64,000 bases of DNA from Thermoactinomyces sp. DSM 45892. Lineage in GTDB: Bacteria; Bacillota; Bacilli; Thermoactinomycetales; Thermoactinomycetaceae. Both the position numbers and the translations under genes were made by a program. The notes beneath the pieces were generated by a model, which saw only the letters and a program-made list of their open reading frames with translations, was not told where the DNA came from and did not search any database. The stretch's first letter is position 1. Each line of letters opens with the position of its first letter. Below are positions 1 through 6,722 of this stretch, piece by piece. Where the stretch lies: the NCBI RefSeq assembly GCF_900107305.1, contig NZ_FNPL01000016.1:1-64000 (forward strand), in the 5' to 3' direction.

Positions 1-16
1 TTGGTTTTCTGGTCAT
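1..16 (-). CDS. Start of a gene running off the left edge (partial)
   Basis: On the minus strand an ATG at 16-14 sits 6-8 bases after a GAGGG ribosome-binding site. Only five codons (M-T-R-K-P) are inside the window, so nothing can be said about function. It could be chance, but the spacing is good. Confidence 0.3.
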
Positions 17-191
17 AATCGTTCCCTCGTTTCTCCTGTTGAAACAAGTTTACCTGACCTTATTTTTTCTGTCTAACTTACTGTAGCCTATCCAGGATTT
101 GTAAGGAATACAAAAGGATAGTGAGACTCTCTAAAATCTCTTTTTTCTATAAAAGACAAATTCATCACCTTTAGAGTAGATATTTTTTATA

Positions 192-222
192 AAATAGGAA
201 GCGCCTGTGGCACTCCCTATTT
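192..222 (-). terminator. Intrinsic terminator, minus strand
   Basis: The two 14-base arms, 209-222 and 192-205, pair completely apart from two G:U pairs, around a three-base loop. On the minus strand the stem is followed by a T-rich tract. It would end the transcript carrying the small frame at 217-297. Confidence 0.6.
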
Positions 223-297
223 CGTTTGATCTTTACCACCAAGACAACCAAGACCATGGTAGACCAAAGAGTGGACGATGCTTACTACTGTCAGCAC
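217..297 (-). CDS. Candidate 26-residue peptide ending inside a terminator
   Basis: A short minus-strand frame begins at GTG (297), three to four bases after a strong GGGGAGGG site, and encodes a mostly hydrophobic peptide with a Lys/Asp/Gln tail (ends GGKDQTK). Its stop codon lies in the left arm of the hairpin at 192-222. Small hydrophobic peptides with basic tails and immediate terminators include type I toxins, but no family motif is recognisable here. The frame could also be part of a non-coding transcript. No other gene is seen in 17-357. Confidence 0.25.
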   Translation of the reverse strand: MLTVVSIVHSLVYHGLGCLGGKDQTK

Positions 298-357
298 CAA
301 ACCCTCCCCAGTGAAAATACAGTGTTCGTCTCCCCCCTATTTCAGGCACTACTTAGT

Positions 358-729
358 TCATTTCTTTTTACTTGTAAAATACTTATCTACATAATTACGA
401 TAATACTTATCTACATACTCACGGTAAGTCCCTCTGTAACCTTTAATTTTAGAAATTATAAAATTAATTGTTATGTAAAAATAAATATAACCAATTTCAA
501 CAAAAGATACAAAAAGACCAATCCAATCTGTGAGAATCCACTCACTTACGCTCACTCTTTGCATCAACCATCCACCTATATACAGACTTAGTGCTAAGAT
601 TATAAAACTATAGGGCATCGAGCTAAAATCCCCTGTCACCACTTCAATAAGATAAAAGAATGAAACTGATGTTACTAACAAACATAATACATGTAATAAC
701 ACAAAAAACACTTTCGTTACAAATCTCAA
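358..729 (-). CDS. Small multi-pass membrane protein of unknown function
   Basis: A 123-residue protein with an N-terminal hydrophobic segment (about residues 5-30), a second around 40-58 and a third around 66-92, then a basic, Tyr-rich cytoplasmic-type tail (EYVDKYYRNYVDKYF). It has no recognisable family signature. The start is TTG at 729, preceded by AAGGTG about ten bases upstream. It is divergent from the gene at 812, and the 80-base AT-rich space between them should hold both promoters. The tail contains a near-repeat (YVDKYY / YVDKYF). A long frame on the opposite strand (226-591) is probably its shadow. Confidence 0.6.
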   Translation of the reverse strand: MRFVTKVFFVLLHVLCLLVTSVSFFYLIEVVTGDFSSMPYSFIILALSLYIGGWLMQRVSVSEWILTDWIGLFVSFVEIGYIYFYITINFIISKIKGYRGTYREYVDKYYRNYVDKYFTSKKK

Positions 730-811
730 TTATTACACACACCTTCCATTTCGAATATTACAAATGCCCAAATATCATAATAATACTTAGTCATTTGTAA
801 AATTACTAATT

Positions 812-1291
812 ATGTACAAAATAATAATCGTATTATTTGGTATCGTTTCTGTTCTGTCATTAATGGTATATCTTCTCTTTTCCGGTATCTCTAAAGAAGA
901 ACAAGTTGCTTTAGATTACGTAACCGAAATGTATGCTAAAAAAGATCGAGACTTAACAAAGCTAATGCAATTAACAGGGAAAAAGATTACCAAGGAGGGT
1001 CTAAAAGATATAGAGGCCTATCTTACAATTCCGAGCACTGCTTGGATTGGTTCAACAGATACGAATGATCCTAATAAGAAGAAAGTGTATGTATACTTCT
1101 CACCAAAGGCAACCAAAAACGAAATTATAAAAGGTATTTATGTGGAGAAAAAAGGAGAAAGGTGGCTCTATTCTGGAGATATAGGTGGATTAGATAAACT
1201 TCCAAAAGTTCCATTCTCCAAATTTGAAGAGAGTAAGGACGCAAGAAATTTAGGAGTAAAGGATTGGACCAAAATAGAGTTAAAGTCGTAA
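812..1291 (+). CDS. Membrane-anchored protein of unknown function
   Basis: A 159-residue protein. Residues 1-24 form one hydrophobic segment (signal anchor or uncleaved signal); the rest is a soluble, Lys-rich, probably extracellular domain with no cysteine and no recognised motif. The ATG at 812 has no convincing Shine-Dalgarno sequence: the preceding bases are AT-only, which is unusual beside its neighbours, so the transcript may be leaderless or weakly translated. It is divergent from the gene at 729. A secreted-protein gene follows with its own promoter. Function not assignable. Confidence 0.65.
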   Translation: MYKIIIVLFGIVSVLSLMVYLLFSGISKEEQVALDYVTEMYAKKDRDLTKLMQLTGKKITKEGLKDIEAYLTIPSTAWIGSTDTNDPNKKKVYVYFSPKATKNEIIKGIYVEKKGERWLYSGDIGGLDKLPKVPFSKFEESKDARNLGVKDWTKIELKS

Positions 1292-1305
1292 TTATAAAAA
1301 AGATG

Positions 1306-1334
1306 TTGAAAATATAAAAATATACATCTATTAT
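1306..1334 (+). promoter_or_regulatory. SigA-type promoter for the secreted protein gene
   Basis: TTGAAA (1306-1311), a 17-base AT-rich spacer and TATTAT (1329-1334) match a housekeeping promoter closely. It lies about 48 bases before the ATG at 1382. Confidence 0.55.
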
Positions 1335-1381
1335 ATTTAAGTGAATTATAAAATAGACACATATGGAGGAATTATTTTAAG

Positions 1382-1819
1382 ATGAAAACTGCAAAAGTGA
1401 AGAAACTAACGAAATTTGTTGCAACCACATCATTAGCATGCACCCTATTCTTAGGAGCAGGCGTATCAAGCGCTTACGCTGCTACCAGTTGGTCCTTTAA
1501 CATTGAAAAGCCTAGTGGTAGTGGTGATGGTGGTGGTTGGAACATCCCGGTGCCGCCCATCAAAACATGGCATACTGAATGTTCCACTTCTTATCCGAAA
1601 ATAAAATTTACGATTAAAACTGATTCAGGCAAAGGGACTTTCCTTCTAAATGAGCATAAGTCGTCCGACACACACAAACAGGTTGACAAAGGCAATTTTG
1701 GTAGTGACACTGGTACAGTTTCAACCGTTGTAAAAGCTTCTTCTGGAAACAAATATAAATTATTGTTACTGTCAACTGAAGGCTCGTCCGGCACAGTCAC
1801 TTGTGAAGGTGTTAAATAG
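1382..1819 (+). CDS. Small secreted protein with one likely disulfide
   Basis: 145 residues. The N terminus is a classic Sec signal peptide: a basic start, a hydrophobic core around residues 14-28 and an SSAYAA-type cleavage site near residue 34. The mature part is about 110 residues: a Gly/Ser-rich, Trp-containing stretch, then a Ser/Thr/Lys-rich region likely rich in beta strands, with two cysteines (about 62 and 141) that could form a disulfide. Ribosome-binding site GGAGG precedes ATG 1382. It is monocistronic, with a promoter at 1306-1334 and a terminator at 1862. No family recognised. Confidence 0.75.
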   Translation: MKTAKVKKLTKFVATTSLACTLFLGAGVSSAYAATSWSFNIEKPSGSGDGGGWNIPVPPIKTWHTECSTSYPKIKFTIKTDSGKGTFLLNEHKSSDTHKQVDKGNFGSDTGTVSTVVKASSGNKYKLLLLSTEGSSGTVTCEGVK

Positions 1820-1861
1820 TTAGGCTAACAATCACCAGCTAATTCTAAAGCAATACAGTTT

Positions 1862-1897
1862 GAAGGTATAAGCTTCGTACACGAAACTTATACCTTT
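1862..1897 (+). terminator. Intrinsic terminator
   Basis: A long inverted repeat (GAAGGTATAAG / CTTATACCTTTC, with a further TTCG/CGAA pair inside), followed by TTCTTTG. It ends the secreted-protein transcript. Confidence 0.7.
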
Positions 1898-1921
1898 CTT
1901 TGTCTCCAAGTTATTTATTGG

Positions 1922-2033
1922 ACAAAATGTGAAATTGTTAATATCGAGCTAAATCAGGACACAAAAATGAAGATGATTACGATATATATTATGAGGAACT
2001 ATTTACTTTTTATAATATAGGAGATGACCATTC
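1922..2033 (+). promoter_or_regulatory. Conserved upstream region of surface protein 1
   Basis: Three blocks recur before the second sortase substrate gene at identical distances from the ATG: ACAAAATGTGAAAT at 1922-1935 (112 bases upstream), GACACAAAAA at 1958-1967 (76 bases) and CGATATA at 1980-1986 (54 bases), then AGGAGATGA as ribosome-binding site. This suggests a shared promoter or operator. The sigma factor or regulator cannot be named from the sequence. Confidence 0.5.
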
Positions 2034-3152
2034 ATGAAACGTATGACAAAGCCATTCGCAGTACTTGCGACACTAGCACTTTCTGTAACTGCTTTCCAAG
2101 GAGTCGTAGCAGCTGAAGATACCAAACCAGCTAATCCCCCGACTGCTCCTGCTACTACAGAGCAAACACCAGTTGATACCAAAGTGGAAGGTAAAACAAG
2201 CACTACGGTTGAAGACAAAAAAGCTGAAGGCAAAACCGATGCTAAGGCTGAAGATAAAAAAGCAACCGAAGGTAAAACATCCACTACTCCAGCCGCTGAA
2301 AAAGATAAAGTAGCTGATAAGAAAAAAGAAGTTAAACAAGTGGAGATTTCCATAACTGAAACCGCAACAATTCTAAAGGCAGAACTTAAGGGCATTAAAG
2401 AAGCAAAAGGCACTTGGAAGTTGTTTATTGGTAAAAAAGAGGTCTTCTCTGCACAAGGTGGATCTTCTGTCGAATTTAACTACTCAAACCAAGATTTCGC
2501 AAAGAAAATTCTTGAAGCTGCTGCTGAACCAGGTGCTGACTATGTTCTAATCCAATTTGAAGGAACTTCTAATGGAACTCCTATCAAAGGACTCGTTAGG
2601 GATGATTTGGTTAAGTCTCTTGCTACAACAGTAGCAGTAAAAAATGGCACTCTCACTGTAACTGGTAAACTTAATGGTGCTAAGAAGGCAAAAGGCGACT
2701 GGGTCGCTATAGTAAACACCAATACTGAGTTCTTTAAAAATGGAGAACCTAATAAAACCATCGTTGATAGTCAAATAATTGAAAACGGTGGCCTCTCAAG
2801 CAAGTTTACCTTCAAAGATCTAAAACCTGGTACTTACTATGTAATGTTGGCTTTTGAAGGTACTGTTGATGGCAAAGAAGAATCTACATTTGATGTTATG
2901 AAAGTTGTAGTAAAAAAAGCAGGTAGCACTGGTTCAGATAAAGATGCTGTAGAAGTTACTCCAGTCAAAAAGCCTGTTACAAAAGAAGCGACAAAACAAG
3001 AAACGAAAAAAGCCATTGAAGATGCCAAAGGTGGTAAACTACCAAAAACCGCTACTAGCTATCCAATCGCTACTGTTGCGGGTGCAGCAGTTCTAATGGT
3101 GGGTGCAGGTCTCTTCTTCGTAGCACGTCGTCGTAAACAAAAACAACAATAA
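2034..3152 (+). CDS. LPKTA-anchored surface protein 1 (sortase substrate)
   Basis: 372 residues. A signal peptide (residues 1-27, AxA-type end VVAAE) is followed by a low-complexity Lys/Glu/Thr/Pro stalk (about 28-105). Two related beta-type domains of about 95 residues follow (roughly 105-200 and 200-295; shared features are a K-G-x-W motif and a G-x-x-Y-x-x-x-x-F-E-G motif), then a second Lys-rich linker. The C-terminal sorting signal is LPKTA, a hydrophobic segment and the tail ARRRKQKQQ. LPXTA rather than LPXTG is the motif expected for class D sortases, and such a sortase gene follows 132 bases later. Probably displayed on the cell wall; the ligand is unknown. Confidence 0.85.
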   Translation: MKRMTKPFAVLATLALSVTAFQGVVAAEDTKPANPPTAPATTEQTPVDTKVEGKTSTTVEDKKAEGKTDAKAEDKKATEGKTSTTPAAEKDKVADKKKEVKQVEISITETATILKAELKGIKEAKGTWKLFIGKKEVFSAQGGSSVEFNYSNQDFAKKILEAAAEPGADYVLIQFEGTSNGTPIKGLVRDDLVKSLATTVAVKNGTLTVTGKLNGAKKAKGDWVAIVNTNTEFFKNGEPNKTIVDSQIIENGGLSSKFTFKDLKPGTYYVMLAFEGTVDGKEESTFDVMKVVVKKAGSTGSDKDAVEVTPVKKPVTKEATKQETKKAIEDAKGGKLPKTATSYPIATVAGAAVLMVGAGLFFVARRRKQKQQ

Positions 3153-3177
3153 TCTTGGTTATTGGTAAGTAGAAAGA

Positions 3178-3205
3178 AAGCATACCTATTGTGGGTATGC
3201 TTTTT
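3178..3205 (+). terminator. Intrinsic terminator after surface protein 1
   Basis: AAAGCATACC, six-base loop, GGGTATGCTTTTTC: a perfect stem with a T-run. The sortase gene therefore likely has its own transcript. Confidence 0.75.
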
Positions 3206-3284
3206 CTATAAATGTGAATCAAGAAAATTGCCTTTTCCTACACTAGACAATCAACATAAAACTACATACCATTGAAATGAAGGA

Positions 3285-3920
3285 GTGGTCATCATTCGAA
3301 TACTATCTTGGTTATTAATCATAGCGGGAACGGCGGTTCTTGGATGGAACGCATATAATTGGTGGAGTGAAAGTACTTCTTCTGTACCCTATGAGGAGGC
3401 TGTCATGAGTAAGATTGATAAACAAGGAAACGATACTTCTCCACAACCTGCTCTTGCAAAAGGGATCCCATCTGATCTCAAACATAATAGAGGAGATATG
3501 ATCGCTAAACTAAGCATTCCCCGTCTAAAAAAGACGCTAGAAGTTGTATATGGGGCAGACTCCAATTCACTTGAAAAAGGGGTTGGAAGCTATATAGAAG
3601 ATAACGATCCGAAGACGGATGATAAAACAGTAAAGCCAGGTGAAACTGGACATGTTGTTCTATCTGGTCATCGTGATACCAAGTTCAGAGGAATGGGCGA
3701 ATTAAAAGTAGGAGATCCATTAATTATTGATTATAACAATCACCTCTTTATCTACCAGGTACGGAAAATGCGGGTTACATCCAAGGAAGATCGGACGGTT
3801 ATCGTCACAAAAGATAAACCGATTCTTACCTTAGTTACTTGTCATCCATTTAATATGTTAGGTAGTGCACCTAATCGATATATTATCGAATCTGAGTTAA
3901 TTGAAATTCGAAATAAATAG
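3285..3920 (+). CDS. Class D sortase (transpeptidase)
   Basis: Cleaves the Thr-Ala bond of LPXTA signals and joins proteins to peptidoglycan. The 211-residue frame has one N-terminal membrane segment (residues 4-22), a linker and a sortase barrel. The catalytic His is in LSGHRDT, the Cys in TLVTCHPF and the Arg in SAPNRY, all present; the LVTCxPF...SAPxRY arrangement is typical of class D. It lies between its two probable substrates. The start is uncertain: GTG 3285 overlaps the only good ribosome-binding site (AAGGAG, 3280-3285), so initiation may be at the in-frame ATT 3294 or ATC 3291. In Bacillus and actinomycetes class D enzymes often act during sporulation or aerial growth. Confidence 0.88.
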   Translation: MVIIRILSWLLIIAGTAVLGWNAYNWWSESTSSVPYEEAVMSKIDKQGNDTSPQPALAKGIPSDLKHNRGDMIAKLSIPRLKKTLEVVYGADSNSLEKGVGSYIEDNDPKTDDKTVKPGETGHVVLSGHRDTKFRGMGELKVGDPLIIDYNNHLFIYQVRKMRVTSKEDRTVIVTKDKPILTLVTCHPFNMLGSAPNRYIIESELIEIRNK

Positions 3921-3982
3921 CACGAAGAGAACAGCTGCATTCTGTAACTCGTCATTAAAGACACCTGTTATCATATTATACA

Positions 3983-4020
3983 AAAAGAATTCCTTACCTT
4001 AGCATGAGGGATTCTTTTTA
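3983..4020 (+). terminator. Intrinsic terminator after the sortase gene
   Basis: AAAAGAAT(t)CCT and AGG(g)ATTCTTTT pair across a 12-base loop with one bulge, followed by TTTATA. Confidence 0.55.
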
Positions 4021-4067
4021 TATAATACCCAACTCCTACATGTAATAAATTATCCAACTAAATATGA

Positions 4068-4179
4068 ACAAAATGTGAAATCAATTAAATAACCACTTTT
4101 TATGACACAAAAAAGAAAAGTATTTCGATATAAAATATGTAGAACTCATTTTATACATTATTCTAGGAGATGACTATTT
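4068..4179 (+). promoter_or_regulatory. Conserved upstream region of surface protein 2
   Basis: Carries the same three blocks as 1922-2033 at the same distances: ACAAAATGTGAAAT (4068-4081), GACACAAAAA (4104-4113) and CGATATA (4126-4132), then AGGAGATGA before the ATG. Bases between the blocks differ, so this is more than recent duplication noise. Confidence 0.5.
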
Positions 4180-5100
4180 ATGGCACGTATGACAAAACCA
4201 TATGCAGTACTTGCAACACTAGCCCTTTCTGTTACCGCTTTTCAAGACGTTGTAGCAGCAGAGGAAACTAAACCAGCACCTGCCACCCCACCTACTGAGC
4301 AAAAAGAAACAGCTCCGGAAACCAAAGTAGAAGTGAAAGTGGAAGATACAAAAGGGACGGAAGCAGATAAGAAAGCAGAAGTAAAACCAGAAGACAAAAA
4401 AGCTGCCGAAACGAGCAATAAGACAGAAGAAAAAACAGGCGACAAAGCTAACGACAAAACCGATGGGAAGACGGATGGTACACCAGGTGAAACACCTAAT
4501 ACCAATCCGTCCACACCTGGAACAAGTAAACCAGCTGATAAAAAAGAAGATGAAGCGAAAGGTCCTTCACTGTATGCAAAAGCTTCATTTAAAGATGGTA
4601 CTCTTACTATAACTGCCTCTATAACGAATGCAAAACATATTAAAGGCCTTTGGTACGCAGATGGATATAAACCAGGTTCGGAAAAAGTATCATTTACAGA
4701 TGAAAAACAAAGTCAAAACAGATTCACTCAAACCTTCACCTTTAAAAATGTAAAACCGGGTGTCTATCATGTGGCTGTAGGCTTTATTGGAACCATAGAC
4801 GATTTAGAAGTAGGTAACGATGAAGACTTCGTTGTACTAGAAATCGATACAAGAAAAGGCGGAGCTACAAAACCAGTAGAAAGCAAAGCTACGGTTAAAA
4901 AAGCACCATCTAAGAAAGAAGCTACTCCAGAAAAAGCCGCCACTGAGCAAAAAGAAACCAAAAAAGCAGCTACAAACGGCCAAGGGGGGACACTACCGAA
5001 AACTGCTACTAGCTATCCAATCGCTACCGTTGCAGGCGCGGCTGTCCTCATGGTAGGAGCAGGTCTCTTCTTTGTTGCACGTCGTCGTAAACAAAAATAA
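4180..5100 (+). CDS. LPKTA-anchored surface protein 2 (sortase substrate)
   Basis: 306 residues, paralogue of the protein at 2034. The signal peptide is nearly the same. A long Glu/Lys/Thr/Asp stalk (about 28-125) follows, then a single copy of the roughly 95-residue domain (about 127-225, with K-G-L-W and PGVYHVAVGF motifs), a Lys/Ala linker, and the LPKTA-hydrophobic-ARRRKQK sorting signal, almost identical to that of protein 1. It has one domain where protein 1 has two, so the two differ in length of display. Own terminator at 5118. Expected to be anchored by the sortase at 3285. Confidence 0.85.
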   Translation: MARMTKPYAVLATLALSVTAFQDVVAAEETKPAPATPPTEQKETAPETKVEVKVEDTKGTEADKKAEVKPEDKKAAETSNKTEEKTGDKANDKTDGKTDGTPGETPNTNPSTPGTSKPADKKEDEAKGPSLYAKASFKDGTLTITASITNAKHIKGLWYADGYKPGSEKVSFTDEKQSQNRFTQTFTFKNVKPGVYHVAVGFIGTIDDLEVGNDEDFVVLEIDTRKGGATKPVESKATVKKAPSKKEATPEKAATEQKETKKAATNGQGGTLPKTATSYPIATVAGAAVLMVGAGLFFVARRRKQK

Positions 5101-5117
5101 TCTTAGTCACAAATGGA

Positions 5118-5155
5118 AAAACAGGATTCCCTAGTTGAGTGAGGAATCCTGTTTT
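5118..5155. terminator. Terminator between convergent genes
   Basis: AAAACAGGATTCC and GGAATCCTGTTTT form a perfect 13-base-pair stem, with T-rich ends on both strands. It serves the surface protein gene and the minus-strand gene ending at 5159. Confidence 0.75.
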
Positions 5156-5158
5156 ATT

Positions 5159-5494
5159 TCAATCTAGTATGAGGCCAATGATCCAAGACGTTACACTGAT
5201 AATCAACGATGCAATGATCGCAGAAATAAAGTTTTGAATCTCAAATCCATCGACTATAAATGCGGTTAGGTATAGCATTCCTACATTTATTAGCAAGGTA
5301 AACAAGCCTAATGTTAGGATTTGTATGGGTAACGATAAGAATGAGATAATAGGACGGATAAAGAGATTAACCAGTCCCAAAACCAAAGCCACCGCTAATG
5401 CGGTTCCAGCTCCACCAACGCTGATACCAGGCACAAAGTGAGCAATAAGGAAGATTACAACGGCATTTAACAAAAGCCGGAAAATCCAAGTCAT
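5159..5494 (-). CDS. YvlD-like four-helix membrane protein (phage holin 4_2 family)
   Basis: 111 residues, nearly all membrane: four hydrophobic segments (about 2-20, 28-48, 55-78, 85-108). The arrangement FxxxxxLxGLVNLxIRPIxxFLxLPIxxLTLGLF is the hallmark of the YvlD / phage_holin_4_2 family. The role is not firmly known; B. subtilis yvlD belongs to a cell-envelope-stress operon, but the partner genes are not here. Start ATG 5494 after GGGGTATGTACC. Confidence 0.75.
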   Translation of the reverse strand: MTWIFRLLLNAVVIFLIAHFVPGISVGGAGTALAVALVLGLVNLFIRPIISFLSLPIQILTLGLFTLLINVGMLYLTAFIVDGFEIQNFISAIIASLIISVTSWIIGLILD

Positions 5495-5684
5495 GGTACA
5501 TACCCCATTTCGTAAATACTTTATCTTTCTTATACCCTTTCTGAAGCAAAAGACGCTTATAAGGTATAGTTTTAAGGAAAAAGCAGACTCTATATGGAAG
5601 TATGCTTCTTCTTTTTCCTACTTTTATGTTACTCTCTAATAATACATGTTTCCATACCTAAAGTTGATTATGAGGTGAACGATT

Positions 5685-6581
5685 ATGCAATTAGGAATGA
5701 TTGGTCTCGGTAAGATGGGTTTCAATTTAGTACGAAATATGTTAAGTCATCGTCATGAAGTGATTGCGTACGATGTATCGCCAGAGCCTGCAAAGGAGTT
5801 AGCAAGCTACGGAGCCATCCCAGCTACTACCATTGAAGAGCTGGTAGGCAAACTTCACAAACCACGCACGGTCTGGATGATGGTGCCTGCAGGCAAAATT
5901 GTGGATCAGGTAATTGATCAAGTGATTCCCTATCTAGAACCCGGTGATATCGTGATCGATGGCGGAAACTCCCACTATAAAGATACCCTTTCACGAGGAG
6001 AACGACTCCAGACCCAAGGTATTCACTATATGGATGCGGGTACTTCTGGGGGCACTTCTGGCGCTCTAGAAGGTGGCTGTTTCATGGTTGGGGGTTCTCC
6101 AGAGGCATGGGATCATGTGAAAGATATGTTTCATGATTTGTCGGTTGAGAAAGGATGCTTATATACTGGGAAGGTAGGTAGTGGTCACTTCCTTAAGATG
6201 ATACATAATGGAATTGAATATGGCATGATGCAAGCCATCGCAGAAGGATTTGAGATTCTAGATAAAAGCCAGTTTGATTATAACTTTGAAGAAGTATCAC
6301 GAGTATGGGCCAATGGTTCCGTCATTCGTGGATGGCTGATGGACCTCATGGAAAACGCCTTCTCCAAAGATCCGAAACTAGAGCAAATCCGAGGGGTGAT
6401 GAATTCTTCTGGTGAAGGGCAATGGACCGTCGAAACCGCCCTTGATCTGAAAGCAAACGCCCCTGTCATCGCCCTATCCATGTTCATGCGCTTCCGCTCA
6501 CTAGAAGATGACACCTTCCACGGAAAAGTAGTCGCCGCCCTACGTAACGAGTTCGGTGGTCATGCAGTAGTCAAAAAGTAG
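5685..6581 (+). CDS. 6-phosphogluconate dehydrogenase, decarboxylating (YqeC type)
   Basis: Oxidises and decarboxylates 6-phosphogluconate to ribulose 5-phosphate. At 298 residues it is the short, probably NAD-preferring class, not the 470-residue Gnd. The N-terminal Rossmann motif is GLGKMGFNLVRNM; a conserved block (VIDGGNSHY), the substrate-binding GTSGG and the catalytic region HFLKMIHNGIEYG follow, then the short helical C-terminal domain. GAGGTGA ribosome-binding site before ATG 5685. Stands alone, with a terminator at 6596. Confidence 0.88.
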   Translation: MQLGMIGLGKMGFNLVRNMLSHRHEVIAYDVSPEPAKELASYGAIPATTIEELVGKLHKPRTVWMMVPAGKIVDQVIDQVIPYLEPGDIVIDGGNSHYKDTLSRGERLQTQGIHYMDAGTSGGTSGALEGGCFMVGGSPEAWDHVKDMFHDLSVEKGCLYTGKVGSGHFLKMIHNGIEYGMMQAIAEGFEILDKSQFDYNFEEVSRVWANGSVIRGWLMDLMENAFSKDPKLEQIRGVMNSSGEGQWTVETALDLKANAPVIALSMFMRFRSLEDDTFHGKVVAALRNEFGGHAVVKK

Positions 6582-6595
6582 ATGAATCTAATACT

Positions 6596-6629
6596 ATACC
6601 CCTACGATCAAGATTGATCATAGGGGTAT
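6596..6629. terminator. Terminator between gnd-like gene and uvrA
   Basis: ATACCCCTA...GATCA/TGATC...TAGGGGTAT: a long stem between convergent genes, with TTTG on the plus side. Confidence 0.65.
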
Positions 6630-6722
6630 GTTTGTTCAAATTTCAAAGCAACCACATCTTCACAGAATCACTATTTGAGCTGTGGGCAGATACATGCTCC
6701 GGACTAACTCAATCAAGTACTC

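Noticed and set aside
226-591. 121-residue plus-strand frame overlapping the small membrane protein gene
   Set aside because: No ribosome site, low-complexity Ile/Thr-rich translation, antisense to a better gene at 358-729 and to the hairpin at 192-222.
2003-2413. 136-residue minus-strand frame opposite surface protein 1
   Set aside because: Arises from the Lys/Glu/Thr repeat codons of the real gene; similar Ser/Val-rich shadows occur at 4242-4514.
5577-5620. GGAAAAAGCA...TGCTT...TTTTTCC inverted repeat upstream of the gnd-like gene
   Set aside because: Pairing is short and interrupted; too weak to call a terminator or operator.
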